Below are positions 17,896 to 26,073 of a DNA stretch of 64,000 nt, piece by piece. The stretch comes from Sphingobacteriaceae bacterium. Its GTDB lineage: Bacteria > Bacteroidota > Bacteroidia > B-17B0 > Aurantibacillaceae. The stretch's first letter is position 1. Each line of letters begins with the position of its first letter. Both the position numbers and the translations under genes were made by a program. The stretch lies in NCBI GenBank assembly GCA_016705695.1, contig JADJLA010000005.1, positions 1 through 64,000 on the forward strand, given 5' to 3'. The notes beneath the pieces were generated by a model that had not been told where the DNA came from, made no database searches, and worked only from the letters and a program-made list of their open reading frames with translations.

Positions 17896-17960
17896 TCTAA
17901 ATGGTTTTAAATTTAGACTACAATTTTAGGCTGTTCGTCTAAATCCATTTAAAATTTAGA
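17896..17960. promoter_or_regulatory. Paired inverted-repeat operators in the lacI/aminotransferase spacer
   Basis: Two palindromes of the same half-site: TCTAAAT at 17896-17902 with ATTTAGA at 17911-17917, and TCTAAAT at 17938-17944 with ATTTAGA at 17954-17960. Half-site spacing is 8 and 9 bases. The four half-sites also alternate to give GTCTAAAT/ATTTAGAC pairing across the centre. Position between a LacI-family gene and its divergent neighbour suggests autoregulatory operators. A TAATTTTG at 17999-18006 could be the lacI -7 element, which would make the lacI message nearly leaderless. Confidence 0.6.
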
Positions 17961-18010
17961 AACCTTTTTAGAATTTAACGGTAGAACCAAAGTAATATTA
18001 ATTTTGATTT

Positions 18011-19027
18011 ATGAAGCGACTACAGTTAGAAGATCTGTCGAGAGAGTTAGGTTATTCAAAGACACTAATTTCGATGGTGTTGAATGGAAAAGGGAATCAA
18101 TACGGAATAAGTAAAAAAACGCAAGCGGCAGTTTTAGATGCTGTGGCGCAATTAGATTATTCGCCAAATAAATTTGCGCGGGCATTAAGAACCGGGAAAA
18201 GTTTTTTCATTGGTTTGATCGTAGCGGATGTTTCCAATCCATTTTATTCACGCATTGCAAAAAATATTGAAACTGTTTTATTTGGTAAAGGCTACAATTT
18301 AATGGTGTGTAGTACCGAAGAAAATGTGGAGAAAGAAAAAAAGTTAGTTGACATGATGATCAACCAACAAGGCGTGGATGGATTGATCATAGCATCCTCA
18401 TGCGACAATGCAGATTTTTATAGTAGCCCTCGCTTTAGTAAAACACCAATTGTTTTTATTGATCGCGTTATCCCATTATTTAATGCCAATTATATTGTGA
18501 TCGATAATTACGGTGGATCAATGGAAGTGGTGAATAAACTTTTAGATGATGGTTGCAAAAACGTGGCCTGTTTAAGTATTACGCCATCTTATATTAGTAC
18601 CATCGAAGATCGTATGAATGGGTACAAAGGCGCTTTGCAAAAACACAAACTCGATCTAAATCCAAACTTGGTAGTGAATATCAGTTTTGATAATATCTAC
18701 GAGGATGTTGTTGAAGCACTTAAAAAATTCGCCTACGCCGGAACTAAAGTAGACGCTATTTATTCATTGAACAATCACTTGGCAGTTGCAGCGCTTAAAG
18801 CAGTAAAAGAAAACAAGGACCTGAAGATCTATTTTGATAAAGTAAGATTTGCATGCTTTGATGATGTGGAACTATTTAATCTTATAGATAACAAAGTTCT
18901 TTCGGTTTCTCAACCTATTGAATCGATAGGACAAAACGCTTCGAATTTGATAATGGATATTATAGAAGGCAAACACACCAGCCACTCTAATATTGTTTTA
19001 CCTACGAATCTAATCGAACGGAAGTAG
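18011..19027 (+). CDS. LacI family transcriptional regulator
   Basis: DNA-binding regulator with an N-terminal helix-turn-helix (LEDLSRELGYSKTLISMVLNG, split across residues 5-25; recognition helix KTLISMVLN), hinge helix SPNKFARALRTGKS near residues 53-66, then a periplasmic-binding-protein-like sensor domain (FFIGLIVADVSNPFYSRIA; VFIDRVIP; YSLNNHLAVAAL). 338 aa is standard. The ligand is not predictable; no sugar transport or catabolic genes are adjacent, which is unusual for this family. The 3' end overlaps the convergent SprT-like gene by 26 bp. Upstream palindromes are likely its own binding sites. Confidence 0.92.
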   Translation: MKRLQLEDLSRELGYSKTLISMVLNGKGNQYGISKKTQAAVLDAVAQLDYSPNKFARALRTGKSFFIGLIVADVSNPFYSRIAKNIETVLFGKGYNLMVCSTEENVEKEKKLVDMMINQQGVDGLIIASSCDNADFYSSPRFSKTPIVFIDRVIPLFNANYIVIDNYGGSMEVVNKLLDDGCKNVACLSITPSYISTIEDRMNGYKGALQKHKLDLNPNLVVNISFDNIYEDVVEALKKFAYAGTKVDAIYSLNNHLAVAALKAVKENKDLKIYFDKVRFACFDDVELFNLIDNKVLSVSQPIESIGQNASNLIMDIIEGKHTSHSNIVLPTNLIERK

Positions 19028-19655
19028 TCTCAAAAATTTCCACTTCGGCTAAAGAGTTAAAAAGGTAAACATTCCCTGTTTTTATTTCCATGCATTTATA
19101 ACGCGTGCGTATTTTTTCGCCCTTTTCAAAAATACGATTGTTGTACAAAAAAACACTTTTGTGAGGGAGATATTCTACAAAAACCATTCCGTTTGAACTT
19201 TCATCGTATAATTTTAATGTACGTAATAAAGTAGTATCCGAGCAACTGGAAGCTCCGGGATTACGCATATACTTTCTTACAGCGTACAAAATATCAATTG
19301 GAAAAACCGTTTCATTCATAAAAGGCTGCATCAATTCCGCAAACGACCTTTTCCATTCGGCGCCATGCGGCATCACTTTATCTTTGTGTGCATTAAAAGT
19401 TACAAGATGCGCAATCTCGTGAACCAATGTAATTAAAAAGGAATATTGGTTGAGGTTATGATTGATGGTGATGAGATGATTGGAACCATTTCTGGGAGAT
19501 GTATAATCACCTAAACGCGTACTTCTTTCTTTTTTTATCTTCAACTTAAAATCATACTCCACTATCCAAAACGCAATTTGAGGCACAGTGCTTTCAGGAA
19601 TGTACTTTTTAAGAACATTACAATTCCTATCAAATTGCTGTGTGCGGTGGTCCAT
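19002..19655 (-). CDS. SprT-like zinc metalloprotein
   Basis: 217-aa protein with a gluzincin zinc site: HEIAH at residues 79-83 within FLITLVHEIAHLVTF, followed by HGAEWKRSFAELM around residue 100, which supplies the third ligand, as in SprT/Spartan proteases. The C-terminal half has a small beta domain (YKCMEIKTGNVYLFNS). No signal peptide, so cytoplasmic. SprT-like proteases of eukaryotes degrade DNA-protein crosslinks; the role of bacterial members is not established. Overlaps the 3' end of lacI on the opposite strand by 26 bp and is divergent from nadE. Confidence 0.75.
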   Translation of the reverse strand: MDHRTQQFDRNCNVLKKYIPESTVPQIAFWIVEYDFKLKIKKERSTRLGDYTSPRNGSNHLITINHNLNQYSFLITLVHEIAHLVTFNAHKDKVMPHGAEWKRSFAELMQPFMNETVFPIDILYAVRKYMRNPGASSCSDTTLLRTLKLYDESSNGMVFVEYLPHKSVFLYNNRIFEKGEKIRTRYKCMEIKTGNVYLFNSLAEVEIFETTSVRLDS

Positions 19656-19750
19656 ACCTTAAAGTTACAAAACCCACCAGTCTAAGAAGACGAAATTATT
19701 TTTTTTACTAACAATTTAAGTTAGCTTTTTTAATTAACTTTATAAGCCCA

Positions 19751-20527
19751 ATGAATTTCGAAAAAGTTAAACAACATATTGTAAATTGGCTTCTATCTTA
19801 CTCCAATTCTTCAAAAACAGAAGGCTTTGTGGTGGGAATAAGTGGCGGAATTGATAGCGCTGTAACTTCTACACTTTGCGCTTTAACAGGTAAGCCGGTA
19901 ATTGTATTAACCATGCCCATCAAGCAATTTAAAGCCGAACATGATAGAAGTTTAGAACACATTAATTGGCTTAAACAAAACTTCAAGAATGTTACTTCAC
20001 ATGAAATTGATCTTAACGGGGTGTTAGAATCGTTCGAAAAAACATTAGAAAGCAATATTCAAGATTTTTTAACCATGGCCAATACGCGAGCGCGTATTCG
20101 CATGAGTACGTTATATGCTTACGCGGGCCATAATAAAATGTTGGTTGCAGGCACAGGAAATAAGGTAGAGGATTTTGGCGTTGGCTTTTATACAAAGTAC
20201 GGAGATGGAGGAGTGGACGTGAGTCCGATCGCTGATCTTTATAAAACACAAGTTTACGAATTAGGAAAACATTTGGGTTTAGTGCAAAGTATCATTACTG
20301 CAAAGCCCACCGATGGTTTGTTTGCCGACGGAAGAACGGATGAAGATCAACTAGGAGCAACTTATGCGGAATTAGAATGGGCCATGGAATATGTGGCCAA
20401 CAAAAGTACTCAAGCATTAAATGAACGTCAACAACACGTGATGCGAATTTATTTGGATAGGAATAAAGTAAACAAACATAAAATGGAACCTATACCGGTT
20501 TGTATGATACCTAAGGAATTTAAATGA
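19751..20527 (+). CDS. nadE: NAD+ synthetase, ammonia-dependent type
   Basis: Adenylates nicotinic acid adenine dinucleotide and amidates it to NAD+ in the cytoplasm. 258 aa without a glutaminase domain, so it uses free ammonia. The ATP-pyrophosphatase P-loop SGGIDSAV is at residues 31-38; TMANTRARIRMSTLYAYA near 110-130 and AGTGNKVEDFGVGFYTKYGD near 135-155 are standard NadE motifs, with DVSPIADLYKTQVYELG after them. The TGA overlaps the ATG of a SpoIIE phosphatase gene (ATGA), so the two are coupled. Confidence 0.95.
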   Translation: MNFEKVKQHIVNWLLSYSNSSKTEGFVVGISGGIDSAVTSTLCALTGKPVIVLTMPIKQFKAEHDRSLEHINWLKQNFKNVTSHEIDLNGVLESFEKTLESNIQDFLTMANTRARIRMSTLYAYAGHNKMLVAGTGNKVEDFGVGFYTKYGDGGVDVSPIADLYKTQVYELGKHLGLVQSIITAKPTDGLFADGRTDEDQLGATYAELEWAMEYVANKSTQALNERQQHVMRIYLDRNKVNKHKMEPIPVCMIPKEFK

Positions 20528-21549
20528 GAAAACTGGCACTTATATTTATTCTTGCACATTTCCTTTTAAGCGCCCAGCAACATCAGGGCACTTATAAAAA
20601 TCACTTAACTTTTAATGACACTTTTTTTGGCAACGAAGAGGCTTACCAAGTTTGCTATCCAAAAGAACATCGCACTTTTTTTTACAGTATATTTTTTGCA
20701 TCGGGCATTGCGTTCATGTTTTTTTGCATTATTATTTATCAAAAAACAAAGCACAACAAGGCATTGCGCTCATCCAACGATGTTATTTCCGAAAAGAACA
20801 GGTCAATTTTAGACAGTATTCATTATGCCAAGCGCATACAAACAGCCATTTTGCCAAACCAAAATGATTTAAAGGGTCTGGCCAACTCGCTTAATGTTTT
20901 GTACTGCCCTCGCGATATTGTAAGTGGCGATCTTTATTGGGTTCATAAAAGCCAAGAGGACATTTATCTTGCTGTAATAGATTGTACAGGACATGGCGTG
21001 CCTGGAGCATTTTTGTCGTTGTTAGCGCATAATGCCATTGAACAAGCAATTATTGAGAAGGGTTTAAAAGGTCCACGAGAGATATTGGACAGCATGAATG
21101 ATTTTGTGAAGTCGGTTTTAGACCAAAACAATGAGGAGGGATCTAAAGACGGAATGGAAATAGGGCTGTGCTTGATACAAAAAACTAGTATTAAATATAG
21201 CGGCGCAAACATTAGTCTTAAATACATAAGCAATGGAAAACTAAATGAAATTAAAGCAGCAAAGTGTACGGTTGGGAGCGTTCAAGCAAATGTTATAGAA
21301 CCGCCGATCGAACATTTTTTAGAGTTGAAGAAGGGCGACAGGATCTTAATGCATTCGGATGGCATTATTGATCAATTTGGTGGCTCAAAGGATAGGAAGA
21401 TAACATCGAAGGTGTTAAATGAATTAATTCAACAAACTAGCGGTAAAACTTCAACAGAACAGTTGAGTTCAATAAAAGAATTTTTTATGAAGTGGAAAGG
21501 AAATAATGAACAAACCGACGATGTGCTAATGTTGTTATACGAAATTTAA
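20524..21549 (+). CDS. SpoIIE-type PP2C phosphatase with minimal periplasmic segment
   Basis: Metal-dependent serine/threonine phosphatase. Signal-like N-terminus (MRKLALIFILAHFLLSAQQ), a short exposed stretch of about 30 residues, a membrane helix near 52-72, then the linker ISEKNRSILDSIHYAKRIQ and a SpoIIE domain from about 105. Metal ligands: SGDLYW with D136, DCTGHGVPGA with D153, SDGIIDQFGG, and the terminal QTDDV. At the position where its four paralogues have KDG(M/L)D or NDGMD, this one has KDGMEIG (E212). The exposed segment is too short for a known sensor domain, so it may sense through a partner. It is cotranscribed with nadE; ybaB follows 12 bp downstream. Confidence 0.85.
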   Translation: MRKLALIFILAHFLLSAQQHQGTYKNHLTFNDTFFGNEEAYQVCYPKEHRTFFYSIFFASGIAFMFFCIIIYQKTKHNKALRSSNDVISEKNRSILDSIHYAKRIQTAILPNQNDLKGLANSLNVLYCPRDIVSGDLYWVHKSQEDIYLAVIDCTGHGVPGAFLSLLAHNAIEQAIIEKGLKGPREILDSMNDFVKSVLDQNNEEGSKDGMEIGLCLIQKTSIKYSGANISLKYISNGKLNEIKAAKCTVGSVQANVIEPPIEHFLELKKGDRILMHSDGIIDQFGGSKDRKITSKVLNELIQQTSGKTSTEQLSSIKEFFMKWKGNNEQTDDVLMLLYEI

Positions 21550-21561
21550 AAGAAAGATCTT

Positions 21562-21870
21562 ATGTTCGGAAAATTTGGAGATATGATGGGCAAACTTCAG
21601 GAGATGAAGAAAAAAGCCGATGAAGCAAAAGAAAAACTTGATGCTACACTTTTGGTTGTTGAAGGCGCGGGCGGTGATATTAAAATTGAAATAACCGGCA
21701 ATCGTGAATTAAAAAAACTCTCAATTGCTCCCGGTTTACAACATGGCGGTAAAGAAGAACTAGAGGAGCAATTACGCATAACGTTAAATAAAGCTATTGA
21801 TCAGGCAAATACTTTGAATGAAGCTGAAATGAAAAAAGCGGCGAGTGGTTTGCTGCCAGGGTTGACGTGA
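21562..21870 (+). CDS. ybaB: YbaB/EbfC family nucleoid-associated protein
   Basis: Small DNA-binding dimer; family members often sit beside dnaX and recR, but not here. 102 aa, starting MFGKFGDMMGKLQEMKKKAD, with a helical arm, then EGAGGDIKIEITGNRELKKL and a terminal helix LNEAEMKKAASGLLPGL. All are classic YbaB features. It lies 12 bp downstream of the SpoIIE gene, so is likely the last gene of the nadE operon. It converges on the GNAT gene with no gap and no visible terminator. Confidence 0.92.
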   Translation: MFGKFGDMMGKLQEMKKKADEAKEKLDATLLVVEGAGGDIKIEITGNRELKKLSIAPGLQHGGKEELEEQLRITLNKAIDQANTLNEAEMKKAASGLLPGLT

Positions 21871-22386
21871 TTAAAACTTCAAATACAACCAATAATTTGG
21901 ATTGCTGTGTGTTTCGCTAATTTGAAAAAGTGTATCCGCAATAATTTTGAATCCTTGTTTTTCATAAAAACGCAACGCGCGTTTATTTTCTGTCCACACA
22001 TATAGCCAAATCCCTTTTTGCTTATTTTGTTTAGCTAATTCAATATTGAGGTCAAATAATGGTTTGCCAATTTTTTGATTGTAGTATTCTTTTAGCACAT
22101 AGATCTTTTCGAGTTTACAAACAGGCGCATCATTTATTTTTGGATTTGGCGCATCATAAATGATCTTAGAAAATGCAACAGGCACATCGTTCAAATAAGC
22201 CACACGAAAAATATTTTCAGGATGGCCAAGTTCTTCTTTAAAAAGATCAATATTCAATCGCAGGGTTATATATTCCTTAATATCTTTTTCTGAAGCGCTA
22301 GTTCCATGTGACTCATAAAACGTTTGAACTGCCATTTGTGAAATGAGCTCCGCATCTTTTATAGTTGGTATTTTAAACCGTAACAT
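21871..22386 (-). CDS. GNAT family N-acetyltransferase
   Basis: Acetyl-CoA-dependent transferase, 171 aa. Starts MLRFKIPTIKDAELISQMAV; motif A region is LEKIYVLKEYYNQKIGKPLF, with a degenerate acetyl-CoA loop (NQKIGKPL instead of RxxGxG/A), and motif B is GIWLYVWTENKRALRFYEKQ followed by GFKI. It resembles the spermidine/spermine or RimI-like acetyltransferases of Firmicutes and Bacteroidota, but the substrate is open. The gene sits 9 bp after the stop of nothing on its own strand upstream: its 5' neighbour, the PAS-SpoIIE gene, ends at 22396, so cotranscription with that gene is likely. Confidence 0.85.
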   Translation of the reverse strand: MLRFKIPTIKDAELISQMAVQTFYESHGTSASEKDIKEYITLRLNIDLFKEELGHPENIFRVAYLNDVPVAFSKIIYDAPNPKINDAPVCKLEKIYVLKEYYNQKIGKPLFDLNIELAKQNKQKGIWLYVWTENKRALRFYEKQGFKIIADTLFQISETHSNPNYWLYLKF

Positions 22387-22395
22387 ATCTCAAAA

Positions 22396-23556
22396 TTAGA
22401 ATTTAATCCCAACAACCAAAACATCATCGGTTTGCTCGGTATCCTGTTTCCAATTATTTAAAGAATATTCCAAAAATCCTTCCTGTTCATTCATTGGCAT
22501 TTCGGCCACTGTAAATAAAAGCTCTTTGAAATTCCGCTTGTTGAACTTCTTATTGTTTTCTCCACCAAACTGATCGGCATAGCCATCCGAAAATAAAAAT
22601 AATTCATCGCCTGGTTGTAATAACACTACCTGCTCCTCAAATACTTTTACAATATCATTAAAGAATCCAAGGGGATATTTATTCGCTTTTAACTCGATCA
22701 CGTTTTTGTCGCGCATAATAATAGCCGAACGCATAGCGCCCGAGTAATGCATGCGGCCTGTTCTTTTATTAATGAATACAATAGAAGCATCCATGCCATC
22801 ATTGCTTACTTCATCATTGTACGAATTGATATTCCGGAATAATTCTTTATCCAATTCATATAGCATTTCAGAAGTAGACCGCACTTTTTTATTAAGCAAC
22901 ACTTCTTTAATAATGGAGTTGGCTACCATACTCATCATAGCTCCGGGCACACCATGGCCCGTACAATCCATTACGATCACATATTTATATAGATCATCTT
23001 CATGAAAGAAATAAAAGTCGCCACTTAAAATATCCTTAGGCTTGTAAAATACAAAGTTATTTGCAAATATCTTGGCGATATAACTTTGCGATTGCAAGAT
23101 ATTACTCTGAATGCGTTTAGCGTACCGTATACTATCGGTGATCTCTTTATTCTTTTCAGTAAGTAAGTTGTTCTTGGTTTGTAATTCTTTTTCCTTAACC
23201 TTTTTTTCGGTTATGTCTATTCCTATTCCAACCAATTGCCTTTCGCTCATGTACGAAACATTCCAACTGAACCATTTCTGAGAACCGCGCGAGGTTTTCA
23301 AGAGATGTTCGAAACGATGCACTTTATTTGCGTGTTGCTTAAAAAGATCCATAATCTTGTTCTTAATCTCTACACCTTCCGGTTTAGAAAATCGAGTGGC
23401 TTCCCACCAGCTGTTTCCCAATAGGTCAGAAGGTTTGTAACCAAGCATGTCTTGCGCCGATTGGCTCACAAATTCAATGTTGCCATCATCATTTAACACT
23501 ACTATGAGTGTGTTTAATTTATCGAGTATAAGATCCTGTAATGCCAATGTTTCCAT
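22396..23556 (-). CDS. PAS-domain SpoIIE-type PP2C phosphatase
   Basis: Soluble 386-aa signalling phosphatase. Residues 5-120 form a PAS domain (LNTLIVVLNDDGNIEFVSQS; MLGYKPSDLLGNSWWE; VGIGIDITEKK). A coiled coil and the family linker (KNKEITDSIRYAKRIQ, about residue 133-148) lead to the SpoIIE domain with SGDFYF, DCTGHGVPGAMMS, NDGMDASIV, SDGYADQFGG and QTDDVLV. There are no membrane helices, so it should sense a cytosolic cue (redox, ligand or light, by PAS analogy). A strong TTTG-N19-TACATTTG promoter lies about 140 bp upstream. The GNAT gene follows 9 bp downstream. Confidence 0.88.
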   Translation of the reverse strand: METLALQDLILDKLNTLIVVLNDDGNIEFVSQSAQDMLGYKPSDLLGNSWWEATRFSKPEGVEIKNKIMDLFKQHANKVHRFEHLLKTSRGSQKWFSWNVSYMSERQLVGIGIDITEKKVKEKELQTKNNLLTEKNKEITDSIRYAKRIQSNILQSQSYIAKIFANNFVFYKPKDILSGDFYFFHEDDLYKYVIVMDCTGHGVPGAMMSMVANSIIKEVLLNKKVRSTSEMLYELDKELFRNINSYNDEVSNDGMDASIVFINKRTGRMHYSGAMRSAIIMRDKNVIELKANKYPLGFFNDIVKVFEEQVVLLQPGDELFLFSDGYADQFGGENNKKFNKRNFKELLFTVAEMPMNEQEGFLEYSLNNWKQDTEQTDDVLVVGIKF

Positions 23557-23697
23557 AAAGCTGTAAAATTCAATTAAAAAAAGGGAAAATTAAAAAATGC
23601 CGTAAAGGCTTAACGTATTACTTCCAAATGGAATTCCACGTAAACGATCGCGTAATGCGATAACAGAACTGAATATGTAGATTGTTTTTCAACGGTA

Positions 23698-23728
23698 CAA
23701 ATGTAAGAAGAGTTTTGAACTACGCAAA
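23698..23728 (-). promoter_or_regulatory. Promoter of the PAS-SpoIIE gene
   Basis: On the minus strand TTTG (23725-23728) is followed after exactly 19 bases by TACATTTG (23698-23705), an ideal Bacteroidota housekeeping promoter. Transcription would start near 23690 and leave a leader of about 130 nt before the ATG at 23556. The promoter begins directly at the ridA stop codon. The leader has no ORF and only weak hairpins. Confidence 0.65.
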
Positions 23729-24130
23729 TTATTTCTCGGCAATCACCGAGATCTCAACATGCGCACCCTTTGGCAAGGCGCTCACCTGAACGGTTTCGCG
23801 GGCCGGAGGGTTGTTTGGAAAATAGGTTTTGTACACGTCGTTGATCTGAGAGAATTTTTTAAGATCAGTAGTGTAAATGGTTGATTTCACAATATTGCTC
23901 ATCTTTAAACCTGAAGCTTCAACAACAGCTTTTACATTTTCCATTACCTGTTTGCATTCCACTTCAAAACTTGTGCTATCCAGTTTTCCTTCGGCGTTCA
24001 AACCAATTTGTCCGGATACATACAACATATCATCCGTTTTAATGGCTTGGCTGTACGGACCAATAGGCGTTGGGGCCAATTTTGTAAATATAACTTCGTG
24101 TTTGTTCTTTGTAACAAACGCAACAAGCAT
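23729..24130 (-). CDS. ridA: RidA family enamine/imine deaminase, possibly exported
   Basis: RidA proteins hydrolyse reactive 2-aminoacrylate and related imines released by PLP enzymes. The YjgF fold is complete: TKLAPTPIGPYSQAIK, LYVSGQIGLNAEGKL, ECKQVMENVKAVVEASGL, IYTTDLKKFSQIN, and the active-site arginine in NPPARETVQVSALPKGA. The first ATG is at 24130, but the same frame is open further upstream and encodes ENKLKNIGLGICLSLMLVAF, a good signal-peptide core; the only plausible start there is CTG at 24178, which would overlap the upstream gene by 11 bases. If used, the enzyme is periplasmic, like its Tat-exported PLP neighbour. The ATG is kept as the conservative start. Confidence 0.85.
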   Translation of the reverse strand: MLVAFVTKNKHEVIFTKLAPTPIGPYSQAIKTDDMLYVSGQIGLNAEGKLDSTSFEVECKQVMENVKAVVEASGLKMSNIVKSTIYTTDLKKFSQINDVYKTYFPNNPPARETVQVSALPKGAHVEISVIAEK

Positions 24131-24167
24131 TAATGATAAACAAATGCCTAATCCAATATTTTTTAAT

Positions 24168-25475
24168 TTATTTTCCAGCTGTTGGAGGTTTTTGTTCGGA
24201 AATGTCTGTTAATCCTTTAACCAATAAATTTAGGTCGTACATATTTGTATACACACTTGGTGTAACACGAATACCATTTATCTTTTCAAGTATGATAGAG
24301 GTAACATGGATCTTTTGTTTTTCGTATAATTTACCTTCAATATCATTTGCTTTCCATCCTTCAAAACCAATATTGCCTATTGCGCACGAGTACTGAGGCT
24401 TCATGGATGTACAAACTACAGCCCCCTTTAATTTAGATGCTTTTTCAAGCCAATGATTCTTTAAATAACGCAAACGTGCTTCCTTACGTTTGATGCCTAT
24501 TACATTATGAAAATCAACTGCGGCACCTATTGCCATTTCTGAGGCCATGTTGCGCGTTCCTAAATTCTCGAATTTGCGAATATCATCACTTTCAGGATTT
24601 GGTGCCGAAAGCAAAGGCCATACATTTTTGATCTTATCTTTTTTAATATATAACAATCCACTTCCTAATGGCGCGTGTAGCCATTTGTGTAATGATACTG
24701 CTAAATAATCGGCCCCTGTATCGCTTAATTTAAAATCTATTTGTCCAAACGAATGTGCGGCATCACAAATAACTTCTGCGCCTTTTGCGTGTGCCATATC
24801 GGAAATTGCTTTAACCGGATAAATATTCCCACTCCAATTTACCATGTGTGTAACATGAACTATTTTTGTTTTGGAGGTCATAGCTTTTGCGTAAATATCT
24901 ACAATTGCTTTATCGTCTTCGGTTGGTTGAGGTACTTCAACCCAAACTAATTTAATGCCATCACGTTTCTCGCGTTGTTTCCACGCGTTCATCATGTTTG
25001 GATAATCGTATTTATTTAAAATAACTTCATCTCCTGCTTTTAAATTTAAACCAAATATCACACTATTCAATCCTTCGGTAGAATTACGATTAATGCAGAT
25101 CTCTTCAGCACTTACACCGCAAATATCTGCCAACTTCAATCGCAAACCTTCTCGGCCAGCATCTAAAATGCGCCACATATAATAGGAAGGGGCTTCATTG
25201 CAATACTGATAATAGCGTATATGCGCATCTTGAACAACTTTTGGTGAAGGGCTAACACCTCCATTATTAAAGTTGATCATGTTTGGAGAAACTGTAAAGC
25301 TCTCGCGCACCCATCCCCAAAAATCCTCATCTTCCGCGGCCGCCTCTGCGCTTAAGTTATCAATACGATTTACCTGACCTTCTAATTCAGCGGCAAATGT
25401 TTTATTGATGGCAGATAAAAAACTTAAACTTCCAAGAGTACCTGCCGAGGCAAGCATAAAACGACGACGATCCAT
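24168..25475 (-). CDS. Tat-exported class V PLP-dependent enzyme (isopenicillin N epimerase-like)
   Basis: 435-aa fold-type I PLP enzyme of the cysteine desulfurase/isopenicillin N epimerase group. The N-terminus MDRRRFMLASAGTLGSLSFL is a twin-arginine signal, so the folded holoenzyme is predicted in the periplasm. PLP contacts: NRNSTEGLNSVIFGL near residue 130, ICDAAHSFGQIDF (cofactor Asp) near 235, and SLHKWLHAPLGSG near 260, which holds the Schiff-base lysine. There is no cysteine-rich loop for desulfuration, so epimerase, lyase or aminotransferase chemistry is more likely. RidA follows 37 bp downstream in the same direction, consistent with quenching of reactive enamine products. Confidence 0.85.
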   Translation of the reverse strand: MDRRRFMLASAGTLGSLSFLSAINKTFAAELEGQVNRIDNLSAEAAAEDEDFWGWVRESFTVSPNMINFNNGGVSPSPKVVQDAHIRYYQYCNEAPSYYMWRILDAGREGLRLKLADICGVSAEEICINRNSTEGLNSVIFGLNLKAGDEVILNKYDYPNMMNAWKQREKRDGIKLVWVEVPQPTEDDKAIVDIYAKAMTSKTKIVHVTHMVNWSGNIYPVKAISDMAHAKGAEVICDAAHSFGQIDFKLSDTGADYLAVSLHKWLHAPLGSGLLYIKKDKIKNVWPLLSAPNPESDDIRKFENLGTRNMASEMAIGAAVDFHNVIGIKRKEARLRYLKNHWLEKASKLKGAVVCTSMKPQYSCAIGNIGFEGWKANDIEGKLYEKQKIHVTSIILEKINGIRVTPSVYTNMYDLNLLVKGLTDISEQKPPTAGK

Positions 25476-25525
25476 AGTAAAAAATTTTATTAAAGATAGG
25501 GAAATTAAAGGAAAGAAAAAAAGAG

Positions 25526-26065
25526 CTATTTATACTTATCCTCGCAAAATTTGATCCATTCATCAGCTTTTTTGCGATCACCACCTTTACTTTTAAAGTT
25601 ATTAAACTCCACAATAGCTTCAGGGATCTTTTCGAGCTTTATTAAGGTTAGGGCAAGCATATAGTAGTCTTCAGGAAGTGGATTAATTGCTATCCTTTTT
25701 TGAAAACAAAGTTCTGCTTTATTATAATTTGAGAGATAAAATGAAGAGTGGCCCATCTGTAAAAGTATTTGAGACGTAAACTTATTCTCTTTATCACAAA
25801 AATCCCTTCTCGATAGATTTTGACAAACCCTAATATTTTTCCTGTACCAACTTAAATACGTTGTGTCATTATTTTGTCTATAACACTCTGCAATATTAAA
25901 ACTGATATCCGCGTACTTAAGCGTATAATCTTTACCCTTTTTCTCAGCCTTATTAAATTTCTTTTCTGATCTAGTAAGGCTTATTGGATCACAAGAGAAT
26001 TTTTCTTGTGAAAAACAAACACAGCTTACTAAGCAAAAAAGAATTGTGAATTTTATATGTTTAAT
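25526..26065 (-). CDS. Secreted TPR-type small protein with non-ATG start
   Basis: The minus-strand frame is open from 26073 to the TAA at 25526 but has no ATG until 25756. The upstream part encodes IKHIKFTILFCLVSC and then VCFSQEKFSCDP, a signal peptide or lipobox followed by helical, Lys-rich TPR-like sequence (YNKAELCFQKRIAINPLPED; EKIPEAIVEFNNF). I therefore place the start at the ATT codon 26063-26065 (ATT AAA CAT), giving 179 aa. The alternative is a 76-aa product from 25756 without a signal. It lies 8 bp after the formyltransferase stop on the same strand, so it closes that operon. No specific function can be assigned. Confidence 0.55.
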   Translation of the reverse strand: MKHIKFTILFCLVSCVCFSQEKFSCDPISLTRSEKKFNKAEKKGKDYTLKYADISFNIAECYRQNNDTTYLSWYRKNIRVCQNLSRRDFCDKENKFTSQILLQMGHSSFYLSNYNKAELCFQKRIAINPLPEDYYMLALTLIKLEKIPEAIVEFNNFKSKGGDRKKADEWIKFCEDKYK

Positions 26066-26073
26066 GAAAGGTT

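Noticed and set aside
23557..23697. Small gene or regulatory RNA in the leader of the PAS-SpoIIE gene
   Set aside because: No ORF or stable conserved fold is apparent; it is best described as a 5' leader after a strong promoter.
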